Assembly: GCA_016844945.1 (NCBI GenBank)
Contig: JAERTJ010000084.1
Coordinates: 1 to 40,960, forward strand
Direction of reading: 5' to 3'
DNA: 40,960 bases
Source: Fidelibacterota bacterium
Lineage (GTDB): Bacteria > Fidelibacterota > UBA8477 > JABMPR01
The notes beneath the pieces are model-generated. The model saw only the letters and a list, made by a program, of their open reading frames with translations. It had not been told where the DNA came from and searched no databases. The position numbers and the translations under genes were made by a program. Positions 16,773 through 24,751 of the stretch are shown one piece after another. Position 1 is the stretch's first letter. Each line of letters starts with the position of its first letter.

Positions 16773-17339
16773 ATGCGTTTCAAGACATTGAGTACGGATC
16801 GCCTGGTCCTGAGAAACCTGGAAAGTTCAGATGTGGACTCTATGTTTGAATACCGTATGGATCCCCAGGTACTCAAGTATCAGAATTGGGACTCCGAATC
16901 TCCCGCCGATCTACAGAAATTTATTGAGGATTTATCTCCGAATGGTCCTGATACGAGGGGTGAATGGTTCCAGTTTGGGATTGTGCTAAAGGAGACAGGC
17001 GAACTCATTGGTGACTGTGGCCTCTGCCCCTCTATCGACCAACCGTCTCAATTCGAAATTGGTATTACTATCGCTCCTGTGTTTCAAAGAATGGGCTTTG
17101 CCTGTGAAGCCTTGACGACTATTATGGATCACCTCATGTTTGAGGGGGAGTCTCACCGGGTGTATGCTTCCATAGATCCTGAAAATGATGCATCTATTGC
17201 TTTATTCCAGAAACTGGGATTTAGAAAAGAAGCTCATTTTATTGAGAGCTACTGGATGAAAGGTCGTTGGGTTGATGATATTGTGTTTGGGATTCTCCAC
17301 CACGAATGGTTGAATTTGAGAAAGTTGAGTCGTACATGA
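16773..17339 (+). CDS. GNAT acetyltransferase, RimJ/RimL type
   Basis: A 188-residue acetyltransferase. TDRLVLRNLESSDVDSMFEYR at the N-terminus, ELIGDCGLCP, the acetyl-CoA loop region EIGITIAPVFQRMGFACEAL (about 88-107) and the C-terminal ENDASIALFQKLGFRKEAHF are typical of the RimJ/RimL-like branch, which modifies ribosomal protein N-termini or small amines. Normal length. Its last bases overlap the next gene as ATGA (17336-17339), so translation of the envelope protein that follows is coupled to it. The substrate is not evident. Confidence 0.88.
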   Translation: MRFKTLSTDRLVLRNLESSDVDSMFEYRMDPQVLKYQNWDSESPADLQKFIEDLSPNGPDTRGEWFQFGIVLKETGELIGDCGLCPSIDQPSQFEIGITIAPVFQRMGFACEALTTIMDHLMFEGESHRVYASIDPENDASIALFQKLGFRKEAHFIESYWMKGRWVDDIVFGILHHEWLNLRKLSRT

Positions 17340-18595
17340 GAAATTGGTTTTCATTATTGGTCTTGGTTGGATTGGTCGCTTTTAGTAAAATGGGGTATAC
17401 AAGCCAGGTGACTCCCATGCAAAAGGCTGATTTCGATGCTCTTTTTCTGACCCAGAATTTTGAAACTTTATTAGCTGACAGCACCAGCATGAGTGTGGAA
17501 GCGAAAGCCAGAAATGGACTTGTCAAATCCATGGTAGCAGCGCTCCAATATTCCAAGGCAGATCAAAATCAATTGCTGTCTCGAGAGCTCAGCGATACAG
17601 CTCGGTTTGACCCACAGTTTGCTGGTGGGCGAGCCCATGAATATTTTCTTGGGGCGGTTGATTATTTTTCTCACGATGATTTGGAGAAATCACTAACCCA
17701 CTTTTATCTGGCGCGTCATTATCAACAGCTTCGTCTTCAAATCCTGTACAACCAGGTAAGTCAAGGCCTGTCTGATGCAGCATTTCTACGGAGCCAGGGT
17801 CAGCTGGATTCTGCATATACCAGGCTCAATTCTATTGAATCCATTGTGTTTCACTATCGCAGTCTTCATAAAGATCAAAAGACATGGGAGTGGTTGAGGT
17901 TCCTGATAGAAACTGATCTAAGAGAAGCGAATGAACATGAATCCATGTATGATTCAACAACCCAGATATTACACACTTGGTCTATTGATTTGATCCTTTC
18001 CTTCTCCATCATTTCCAGCCAGCAAAAGAATCCATACGACCTGTATACCGTCCGACCTCAAGGGGGTATTTATGATAGTACTAGAGTAATGTTTTTACCC
18101 AGCAAAGCGGGTGGTCGTGACCTGGGTGTTAATCTCTCCCGACGAATCAGCGATCACTTTGATATTTCAGGCAGAGTAGAATTTGGAAAGTATTCCCTGT
18201 ATGGGTCCATAGATGAAACTGATCTTGAGTTGAAATTACCTGTTGAAACCACACGCTATCATGTGACGCTTGATTATCGATTTCTAACACATACAAGGGT
18301 TATCCCAAGTTTAAGCATTGGATTAAGTCAGACAGAATTTACACAGCACGAGCTCATTGTTAATCGGATATACACTCACGTGGGACCACGTGAAATTTAT
18401 CGCTATGAGGAAACAAACCATAGCTACACAAACTTCATCATGAATCTGTCAGGTCTCTACTATCCCACCTGGTCAGAGCACATACTGTTCAAATCATATG
18501 TCAATTATAGTTTTGGCGATCCAGATGTTTTTCCTGCCAACCCAGGTGAGTTGAATGTGGGTGTAGCACTGGGATATTATTTCAAGAAACGTTGA
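17336..18595 (+). CDS. Exported protein with helical N-terminal half and beta-barrel-like C-terminal half
   Basis: A 419-residue protein. The ATG at 17336 is chosen (overlapping the GNAT stop) because it opens directly into a signal peptide (NWFSLLVLVGLVAFS). Residues about 30-210 are helical and rich in Ala/Leu/Gln, TPR-like in spacing (AHEYFLGAVDYFSHDDLEKSLTHFYLARH, SQGQLDSAYTRLNSIESI). Residues about 240-419 are beta-strand-like (LGVNLSRRISDHFDISGRVEFGKY, HVTLDYRFL, PSLSIGLSQTEF) and end with the aromatic-terminated GVALGYYFKKR, as in outer-membrane barrels. I know no named family with this arrangement. The neighbouring gene 18597-19391 also looks like a barrel, so they may work together in the envelope. 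Confidence 0.7.
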   Translation: MRNWFSLLVLVGLVAFSKMGYTSQVTPMQKADFDALFLTQNFETLLADSTSMSVEAKARNGLVKSMVAALQYSKADQNQLLSRELSDTARFDPQFAGGRAHEYFLGAVDYFSHDDLEKSLTHFYLARHYQQLRLQILYNQVSQGLSDAAFLRSQGQLDSAYTRLNSIESIVFHYRSLHKDQKTWEWLRFLIETDLREANEHESMYDSTTQILHTWSIDLILSFSIISSQQKNPYDLYTVRPQGGIYDSTRVMFLPSKAGGRDLGVNLSRRISDHFDISGRVEFGKYSLYGSIDETDLELKLPVETTRYHVTLDYRFLTHTRVIPSLSIGLSQTEFTQHELIVNRIYTHVGPREIYRYEETNHSYTNFIMNLSGLYYPTWSEHILFKSYVNYSFGDPDVFPANPGELNVGVALGYYFKKR

Positions 18596-18596
18596 G

Positions 18597-19391
18597 GTGA
18601 GTATCCTTCAATCACATAGAGCATCGCAGACAGGCTTATTCAGAATTACACAATTTCGCACAAACTGTTTTGTAGTCCTGTTGATACTGACAAGCACTGG
18701 ATCTGCACAGGAAATTAAACCCTGGACCTTGTACGTCAGGGGTGCAGCACCTTTGATTTTCAATACGGTGAAATTTGAGGATAATGGGATTGTTAATGTG
18801 GCTGGTCAAGGTGTCTCTTTTGGTGTTCTCGATTCACTCATTGCTCCAGATAGCTCAGAAAGTCAGCGCGTATCAAAATATTTTGAAAATATCTCCATCT
18901 CCCAGCGGGAATATGGTATTCTCCTGGATTTTACCCAGGCTACCCGTATCACCCATGTTAAACCTGCAAAAAGTTCCTTTCTTGTACGTACACGGACTCA
19001 GTTGTTTGTAAGTACCAAATACGAGGCTCAATTGGACTATAAGAGGCATGCAGATGCCCACTTTCTCTGGCGTGTGAATGGTGCTCTTGTAAATGGTTCA
19101 GACTATCTTGTTCTTCCTGTAGGGTTTGAATATGGTGTGGGTCCTGGATTGGATTACTGGACCAGGTCTATGGGTTTCTCAGTCGCTGCAGGATATATGG
19201 TATATCAAGGTCATCCTGCTGGGTTTATTAATCCAGTAGTGGCTATCAACCTGGGATCGAAAACAGGTTTTCATCTGGCCCTGGGGTGGAAATTGAGGTC
19301 AGAAAAAATTGATTTGTCAGCAGCCACCACACAGAGCGAGATTTCTATTGGGATTGGCTGGCACCGTAGACAGAAAGCAATGCTCCCCTGA
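18597..19391 (+). CDS. Exported barrel-like outer-membrane protein, function unknown
   Basis: A 264-residue protein beginning at a GTG one base after the previous stop; the start is uncertain because the best purine-rich stretch (GAGGTGAG) overlaps it. A signal peptide is visible further in (FVVLLILTSTGSAQE, about residues 25-39). The mature region has alternating strands (WTLYVRGAAPLIFNTVKF, YGILLDFTQATRITHV, LVRTRTQLFVSTKYEAQLDY, FSVAAGYMVYQG, VAINLGSKTGFHLALGWKLR) and ends SIGIGWHRRQKAMLP, so it does not close on the usual final aromatic. Probably co-transcribed with the preceding barrel protein. Confidence 0.65.
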   Translation: MSILQSHRASQTGLFRITQFRTNCFVVLLILTSTGSAQEIKPWTLYVRGAAPLIFNTVKFEDNGIVNVAGQGVSFGVLDSLIAPDSSESQRVSKYFENISISQREYGILLDFTQATRITHVKPAKSSFLVRTRTQLFVSTKYEAQLDYKRHADAHFLWRVNGALVNGSDYLVLPVGFEYGVGPGLDYWTRSMGFSVAAGYMVYQGHPAGFINPVVAINLGSKTGFHLALGWKLRSEKIDLSAATTQSEISIGIGWHRRQKAMLP

Positions 19392-19442
19392 AACTAAATC
19401 CTGGGGTCATGCTCCCGAGATGATCATCCTGAAAACACCTGA

Positions 19443-19493
19443 AACTTAAATGTAAGCAGTTTTAGTTTACTGTTGTTTTTTTATACTTAAGTT
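19443..19493 (+). terminator. Probable intrinsic terminator with outer inverted repeat
   Basis: GTAAGC/GTTTAC (19452-19457 with 19465-19470, one G-U pair) is followed by seven Ts at 19476-19482. An outer perfect AACTTAA/TTAAGTT pair (19443-19449 and 19487-19493) encloses the whole element. It lies in the 149-base gap after the envelope cluster and before the D-aminoacylase gene. Confidence 0.4.
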
Positions 19494-19540
19494 CCGACTA
19501 ACTTTCTTCCTCTAATTTCAAATGATGTGAGGAGAGGCAG

Positions 19541-21109
19541 ATGAAGAAGTTCCCACTGACATTCGTGATGACCTTATCCCTCCTGTGCCTTATTTTGGGT
19601 TGTACGGTACAGGAATCAAATCTTATGCAAAAAGAAACGTATGATATTCTCATTAAGGGTGGAACCATCATCGACGGTTCAGGGGCGCAGGGATATATAG
19701 CCGATGTTCTTGTCCAGGGTGAAATCATTTCAAAAATTGGTAGAGTGGATGAAAATACGATTTCTGTAAAGCAGGTTATTGATGCGCGCGGAAAAGTGGT
19801 AACGCCAGGTTTTATAGATCATCATGCCCACGGCAATCCGCTTAAAACACCTGAATTCAATAATTTTTCAGGCATGGGTGTTACAACCATTCTTTTAGGA
19901 CAGGATGGAGACAGCTCTGATGACCTGGCGAGGTGGATGGAAAAAGTTGATTCAACAAAAACAGGTATAAACATTGGTACCTTTGTTGGACATGGTACAA
20001 TCAGGAATCAAGCCGGTGTAAAATTGAATCCAGACCCATCTCAGGAAGATCTTGAAAAAATGGCTAAACTGGTGGAACAGGCGATGGAGCTGGGGTGTTT
20101 TGGTCTGTCGACAGGTCTGGAATATCAACCCGGTTCATTCTCTGGTCAGAAAGAATTGATTGCCATTGCTGTACCAGTGGGTGAAAATCATGGTTTGGTA
20201 AGTAGCCATACCCGCAACGAAGATGATGATGCCATTCAGGAATCCATTGCTGAACTGATTGCCCAGGGGCAGGGTGGGCATTGCCCCATAAATATTTCAC
20301 ATATGAAAGTTGTCTACGGTCACGGAGCTGCCCGAGCAGAGGAGATATTGCTTCAGATGGAGGAAGCCCGGCAAACTGGAATATCAATAACAGCGGATAT
20401 GTATCCCTATCAGGCAAGTTATACAGGTATTGGAATCGTATTCCCAGCTTGGGCAAAGCCACCGTTTAAATATGATGAGGTGGTCAAAACTCGCCGCTCA
20501 GATCTGGCAACATATTTACGTGACCGGGTTAACCGACGCAATGGACCTGCGGCTACACTTTTGGGTACAGCACCTTGGGCTGGAAAAACACTGGCTCAAA
20601 TTGCTACCGAACTGGATAAACCCTTTGAAGATGTCCTCATCGATGATATTGGTCCCCGAGGTGCAAGTGGTGCCTATTTTGTCATGGATCAAGAGCTACA
20701 GGACAGGCTCTTTATCGATCCCCATATCATGGTTTGCTCAGATGGATCTCCCACAATGCGACACCCACGCGGCTATGGATCCTTTGCTAAAATCATCCGC
20801 TATTATGTCAGGGAGAAAAAATTACTGGAACTGGAAGAGGCCATTTACAAAATGACAGGACTACCAGCAAGGACACTGGGTTTAGACTCACAAAAGCGAG
20901 GGTTGATTCAGACAGATTTCGCCGCGGATATGCTCATTTTCGATCCTGAAAGAATAATGGATAAAGCTACCTTTGAAGCACCCCATCAGATTTCTGAAGG
21001 GTTTGACTGGGTTCTTGTGAATGGCATTCCAGTAAGAGCGGAGGGGAGCTTCACAGGACAGCTTGGTGGTAAAATGCTCAGGAAACATCACAAGGGAATG
21101 AAATTATAG
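19541..21109 (+). CDS. Exported N-acyl-D-amino-acid deacylase (D-aminoacylase) lipoprotein
   Basis: A 522-residue amidohydrolase. A lipoprotein signal (LSLLCLILGC, Cys near 21) is followed by DILIKGGTIIDGSG, then the metal site GFIDHHAHGNP (His at 94/95 and 97), LGQDGDSSDD, GHGTIRNQAG, LSTGLEYQPG (about 187), SSHTRNEDDD, INISHMKVVYG, and SDGSPTMRHPRGYGSF near 405, all in the order of D-aminoacylases. These enzymes release D-amino acids from N-acyl derivatives; some relatives act on dipeptides or N-acyl ureas. Exported forms may recycle D-amino acids from peptidoglycan or detrital matter (inference). AGGAGAGG precedes the ATG. Confidence 0.9.
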   Translation: MKKFPLTFVMTLSLLCLILGCTVQESNLMQKETYDILIKGGTIIDGSGAQGYIADVLVQGEIISKIGRVDENTISVKQVIDARGKVVTPGFIDHHAHGNPLKTPEFNNFSGMGVTTILLGQDGDSSDDLARWMEKVDSTKTGINIGTFVGHGTIRNQAGVKLNPDPSQEDLEKMAKLVEQAMELGCFGLSTGLEYQPGSFSGQKELIAIAVPVGENHGLVSSHTRNEDDDAIQESIAELIAQGQGGHCPINISHMKVVYGHGAARAEEILLQMEEARQTGISITADMYPYQASYTGIGIVFPAWAKPPFKYDEVVKTRRSDLATYLRDRVNRRNGPAATLLGTAPWAGKTLAQIATELDKPFEDVLIDDIGPRGASGAYFVMDQELQDRLFIDPHIMVCSDGSPTMRHPRGYGSFAKIIRYYVREKKLLELEEAIYKMTGLPARTLGLDSQKRGLIQTDFAADMLIFDPERIMDKATFEAPHQISEGFDWVLVNGIPVRAEGSFTGQLGGKMLRKHHKGMKL

Positions 21110-21115
21110 AAGGAT

Positions 21116-21640
21116 ATGCTGTATAGAATCATCAAGCTGACCCTTCTGGCACTGCTTCTGGTTGTGGGGTGCCAGCCTCCTACGGAGTTAGATTATGATT
21201 CATTGGGCGGTACTATCTCACATGAAAATGGTAGTAATCCGGGTATCATCAAAGTATTCAGCTCTCCCACTGGCTATGGTCCCAATTATGAATATTCAGT
21301 AGACTATAACCACATCTATGCCTCGACCTTCACAGATGATGAGGGTAAGTATACCCTGATTGACGGGTTTCCAGTGGAACTGTATCTTGAATTTTCTTTC
21401 TTTGGTTGTAGTGATGATGATGGGCAGGTATCAAGTGTTTCGAATCAAACCTTTGTGCTTTCCTTTATTGATTCTGAAAGCGACACCTTTTCAGTTCTTG
21501 TGATTGACACAAGTCTGTATGGGCGATACCATTTCCCTGAGGCAGACACAAATTATATCGATCAAATACTCATGGGGAACAATGATATTTTTGGAGAACC
21601 CGGTGGCTTGAGAACCATACCTCCAATAACTTTCAATTAA
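21116..21640 (+). CDS. Small lipoprotein, function unknown
   Basis: A 174-residue lipoprotein (LALLLVVGC, Cys near residue 18, followed by QPP). The mature part begins LDYDSLGGTISHENG and contains DDEGKYTLIDGFPVELYLEFSFFGC, which resembles the beta-sandwich of carboxypeptidase-regulatory-like or SusD-independent surface domains. The rest (FVLSFIDSESDTFSVLVIDT) is unrecognised. AGAAGGA supports the start, six bases after the D-aminoacylase stop, so they form an operon and probably share the cell surface. Confidence 0.75.
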   Translation: MLYRIIKLTLLALLLVVGCQPPTELDYDSLGGTISHENGSNPGIIKVFSSPTGYGPNYEYSVDYNHIYASTFTDDEGKYTLIDGFPVELYLEFSFFGCSDDDGQVSSVSNQTFVLSFIDSESDTFSVLVIDTSLYGRYHFPEADTNYIDQILMGNNDIFGEPGGLRTIPPITFN

Positions 21641-21715
21641 AGCAGACTTTCGTTACAATGATTTTGATGTAGGATTCAGGCGTGTGAAAAAATGATAAGG
21701 GTTAAAAGTTTATAA

Positions 21716-21976
21716 ATGCTATCAGAATTACCAAACATTGGTGCTGAACTTGAAAAAAGATTATTGAAGATTAATATCAGAACTGTTAAGGATTTGAAAG
21801 ATACAGGGAGTATCGGTGCGCTGCAAAAACTGAACGCAATCAACCACCCTGGTTGTATAAACATGCTTTATGCACTAGAGGGGGCAATCCAGGGTATCCG
21901 TTGGCATGCACTGGCACCTGAGATAAAAAGCGAATTAAAAAAGGACTTACAAGAACTTCAGCAGAGACTGGGTTAA
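21716..21976 (+). CDS. Stand-alone TfoX C-terminal-domain protein
   Basis: An 86-residue helix-hairpin-helix-like protein. LSELPNIGAELEKRLLKINIRTVKDLKDTGS (opening) and CINMLYALEGAIQGIRWHALAPEIK (end) are the hallmark of the TfoX C-terminal domain. The TfoX N-terminal domain is absent, as in many small homologues. TfoX/Sxy regulates competence in gammaproteobacteria, but the role of isolated C-terminal domains is unknown. The start has only a weak ribosome site and is directly abutted by the stop of a seven-codon frame (21692-21715). The next gene starts four bases after its stop. Confidence 0.88.
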   Translation: MLSELPNIGAELEKRLLKINIRTVKDLKDTGSIGALQKLNAINHPGCINMLYALEGAIQGIRWHALAPEIKSELKKDLQELQQRLG

Positions 21977-21980
21977 TCAG

Positions 21981-22439
21981 ATGTTATCAAAGGAAGTTGT
22001 ACGAACGATTCAGATACTTTTAGGCTTATTTTTTTGTGGTGCTCTTTTTATGGTATTTATGGGGATCTCAAATGGGCTCAAATTGAAACAACTAGAGGAT
22101 GAAGGTGTGGTTGTTATGGGGGAGATTTTGAACTTCGGCGAGCTGGAGCGTGAAAAGGGGCTCAAAACGCACTTTCTATATGTTGAATTCCAAAAACGAG
22201 ATGGCAAAATGGTTCAAGAAAAATTTACCATGACCAGTGCTGACTATGAAAAAGCGATTGTCATTGACACTATTCCCATCACCTATGTACCTCACAAGCC
22301 CGGTTTAAGTCGAGTTGGGAATTCTTATGGGAATAATCAGTTACCCCTGTTTTATGCCATTGTTGGATCATTTTTTGGTCTGATATTTATCATTGTTCTG
22401 GAAATTATTTACAGGAAGAAAGCCAATAATCAAGATTAA
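21981..22439 (+). CDS. DUF3592-like membrane protein with two transmembrane segments
   Basis: A 152-residue protein with a transmembrane helix at about 9-33 (IQILLGLFFCGALFMVFMG), an extracytoplasmic beta domain (VVVMGEILNFGELER...LYVEFQKRDGKMV...PITYVPHKPGLSRVGN), and a second helix at about 118-142. The layout and the 'ITYVPHKPGLSRV' turn resemble DUF3592 proteins, whose function is unknown. It is four bases from the TfoX-domain gene and so likely co-transcribed. Confidence is high that it is a membrane protein and moderate on the family. Confidence 0.75.
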   Translation: MLSKEVVRTIQILLGLFFCGALFMVFMGISNGLKLKQLEDEGVVVMGEILNFGELEREKGLKTHFLYVEFQKRDGKMVQEKFTMTSADYEKAIVIDTIPITYVPHKPGLSRVGNSYGNNQLPLFYAIVGSFFGLIFIIVLEIIYRKKANNQD

Positions 22440-22529
22440 ATTCCAGATAGCGTTCTGTCCTTAATGGTCTTGAAGGCACTTAGTTATGAAGGTTGAGAAG
22501 AGACTGTATAAAACGAGTAGAGGATTATG

Positions 22530-23057
22530 ATGGATTGTCCTGCATGTAATAATTCGCTGAACCAGATCAAGGCTGGATCGGTACTGGTCGATGTGTGTGA
22601 TGAGGGGTGTGGAGGACTTTGGTTTGATAGTCATGAACTCAATCAAGTTGATGAAAGCCATGAAGCAGCCGGTGAGCATCTCTTAAAAATCACCAGGCAT
22701 CCTGATGTACAGGTGGATCTCCACAAGAAACGTTCCTGTCCAAAGTGTGACGGGGTCATCATGATGAAGCATTTTATGAGTACCAGGCATGAGATTGAAG
22801 TGGATGAATGCCCCAATTGTGGAGGCTTCTGGTTGGATGCGGGTGAGCTTGGCCAAATTCGGAATCAGTTTGAATCTGAGGCAGAGAGAGAGCAAGCAGC
22901 GAAAAAAGTTTTTTCGGACACCTTTGGTGAAGATCTCGCCAGAATGCTAAAAGAGAATAAAGAAAAGGCGGAACAGGCAAACAATATCACCAAATTATTT
23001 CGCTTCATCTGTCCTTCTTACTATATCAAGGGTAAGCAATCCTGGGGAGCATATTAA
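22530..23057 (+). CDS. zf-TFIIB zinc-ribbon protein
   Basis: A 175-residue protein with two zf-TFIIB zinc ribbons: CPACNNSL...CDEGCGGLWFDSHEL (about 3-40) and CPKCDGVIM...CPNCGGFWLDAGELGQIR (about 68-110). Each has two CxxC-type pairs and the typical G-F/L-W-F/L-D-x-x-E-L close. A charged helical tail with KKVFSDTFGEDLARMLKENKEKAEQ follows. Such proteins bind zinc and perhaps nucleic acid; their role is not defined. ATGs occur at 22527 and 22530; the second is better spaced from AGAGGA. It stands three bases before the YkgJ gene. Confidence 0.88.
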   Translation: MDCPACNNSLNQIKAGSVLVDVCDEGCGGLWFDSHELNQVDESHEAAGEHLLKITRHPDVQVDLHKKRSCPKCDGVIMMKHFMSTRHEIEVDECPNCGGFWLDAGELGQIRNQFESEAEREQAAKKVFSDTFGEDLARMLKENKEKAEQANNITKLFRFICPSYYIKGKQSWGAY

Positions 23058-23060
23058 TAG

Positions 23061-23702
23061 ATGTCTTTGAATCAGCCATTGAAGGCTGGGGGTTTTTCGA
23101 AGTGGCTTGAGCATACCCATCAAGCGCTTAGAAATGAAACAAGTACAGACGTACCTTGCGGTACTTGCAATGCCTGTTGTCGCTCTTCCTACTTCATTCA
23201 TATCAAACCGACAGAGACTGAAACTCTCTCTGAAATTCCTGAGAAACTTCTTTTTCCAGCACCAGGATTGCCAGAGGGTCACTTACTCATGGGCTATGAT
23301 GAACATGGTCGTTGCCCTATGCTTGCTAACAACACCTGCTCGATCTATGAGCACCGACCCATGACCTGTCGTACCTATGATTGCAGAGTGTTTACAGCCA
23401 CAGGTATTAAATTGCAGCAAAGTGATAAGTATCGTATTGAGGATCAAGTTAAACGCTGGAATTTTGACTATTCAAGCGAGCAGGATGAAGCTGCGAAAGT
23501 TGCCCTCAATAAAGCAGCTCGATTCCTGGAGCAAAATGAAGATTGTTTCGAGCCAGGGGAATTACCTGGTAACAGGACTCAACTTGCCATACTTGCAGTT
23601 AAGGTTTATGAAGTGTTTCTTGATGATTTAGAGGGATTTAGCACGCATGAAATCGCTAGAAAAATAATGAGCCAGCTTGAGAAGTTCCCGGGTGAACATT
23701 AA
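23061..23702 (+). CDS. YkgJ-family cysteine-cluster protein
   Basis: A 213-residue cytoplasmic protein of the YkgJ (putative zinc- or iron-chelating) family. The conserved cysteines are visible as CGTCNACCRSS (about 31-41), GRCPML...NTCSIYEHRPMTCRTYDC (about 80-110). YkgJ proteins are thought to bind a metal or Fe-S cluster, and some are linked to flagellar or ribosomal modification; the biochemical role is unsettled. It is directly downstream of another Cys-rich metal protein, which hints at a shared metal-related role (inference). Confidence 0.9.
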   Translation: MSLNQPLKAGGFSKWLEHTHQALRNETSTDVPCGTCNACCRSSYFIHIKPTETETLSEIPEKLLFPAPGLPEGHLLMGYDEHGRCPMLANNTCSIYEHRPMTCRTYDCRVFTATGIKLQQSDKYRIEDQVKRWNFDYSSEQDEAAKVALNKAARFLEQNEDCFEPGELPGNRTQLAILAVKVYEVFLDDLEGFSTHEIARKIMSQLEKFPGEH

Positions 23703-23790
23703 CCTTCTTTTGCTTTCCTGTTCTTTTCCTAAATGTTTAACTTCATTCAAATTTAGTCAATCGAGAAAGAATCATACCAGGGGTAGGTCA

Positions 23791-24576
23791 ATGGAGATGA
23801 AAAAGAATATTTGTTCATCAAGTTTTTTAGCATTTCTGCTCATTGCACATATTAGTTGTAGTGTAGAAAATAAACTGGAATCCATATTCACAGAGAGGGA
23901 TGTAGAGGGTTCAATCATAATATCCTCTCTGGATGGTGAGCAACAATTCACCTTCAATCCAGAACGCATCAAACGAGCTTACCTACCCGCTTCAACCTTT
24001 AAGATTCCCAACACCCTGATTGCATTGGATGAGGGAGCTATTTCAAACCCTGATGAGATATTCAAGTGGGATGGGAAGGTGAGGTTTGTTGAGAGCTGGA
24101 ACCAGGATCACTCATTAACAACCGCGTTCCCCGCTTCGGTGGTCTGGTTTTATCAGGAATTAGCACGCTGCGTGGGCAATGATGCCTATATCCACCATTT
24201 AGAGCGGATTGGATATGGTAACAGGATGACGGGATCTGACGTATCTACTTTTTGGTTAGAGGGAGAGCTTAAAATCACCTCCATCGAGCAGATCGCCTTT
24301 TTGAAAATGTTGTATAACAATCAACTGCCTTATCAACTTGAGCATGTCAATCTGGTCAAGGAATTGATGATTGTAGATGAAACTGAAGCATACACCTTGA
24401 GAGCAAAAACAGGTTGGACAACCCGAACCGAGGGACAACATGGCTGGTATGTTGGTTATCTTGAAGTCAAAGATAAAATCTGGTTTTTTGCTACAAATAT
24501 TGAGATGACTGCAAAAATAGCGCACTACCGTAAAGAGATAACCATGGAGGCATTCAAACAGCTCGGTTTGATTTAA
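23791..24576 (+). CDS. Class D (OXA-type) beta-lactamase
   Basis: A 261-residue serine beta-lactamase with every class D motif in place: S68-T-F-K71 (nucleophile and the lysine that is carbamylated in this class), S116-V-V118, Y142-G-N144, W155 in FWLEG, and K206-T-G208. The spacing is within one residue of OXA-10 numbering as I recall it. A hydrophobic signal ending HISC (Cys near 24) suggests export, possibly as a lipoprotein, to the periplasm, where these enzymes hydrolyse beta-lactams. The ATG at 23791 is preferred over 23677: AGGGGTAGG precedes it, and the longer version would overlap the YkgJ gene and put a non-signal tail in front. No mobile element or regulator is adjacent, so it looks intrinsic. 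Confidence 0.92.
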   Translation: MEMKKNICSSSFLAFLLIAHISCSVENKLESIFTERDVEGSIIISSLDGEQQFTFNPERIKRAYLPASTFKIPNTLIALDEGAISNPDEIFKWDGKVRFVESWNQDHSLTTAFPASVVWFYQELARCVGNDAYIHHLERIGYGNRMTGSDVSTFWLEGELKITSIEQIAFLKMLYNNQLPYQLEHVNLVKELMIVDETEAYTLRAKTGWTTRTEGQHGWYVGYLEVKDKIWFFATNIEMTAKIAHYRKEITMEAFKQLGLI

Positions 24577-24623
24577 TCCCTCGGTGAGATACTGTTTGAC
24601 CATTACCTGGTTGAATAAGCCCC

Positions 24624-24640
24624 GATATGATTATCATATC
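24624..24640. promoter_or_regulatory. Palindromic site upstream of the alginate lyase gene
   Basis: GATATGA-TTA-TCATATC is a perfect 7-base-arm inverted repeat with a 3-base centre, the size and symmetry of a dimeric repressor operator. It lies in the gap between the beta-lactamase stop (24576) and the alginate lyase start, about 110 bases before the latter. No T-run follows, so termination is less likely. Confidence 0.35.
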
Positions 24641-24751
24641 ATTTCTCTGATGTTTGAATGGTATTAATCTAGGTGAGGACTATTTTTTAATAAGCAATGA
24701 CCTCCGGATTTCAGAGGGGAAATAGAAATATAAATGGAGTATCAATTTATT

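Noticed and set aside
20064..20462. 132-codon open frame on the - strand, and a 141-codon frame at 20430-20855 on +
   Set aside because: Both lie inside the D-aminoacylase gene, have no recognisable motifs or ribosome sites, and read as low-complexity shadow translations.
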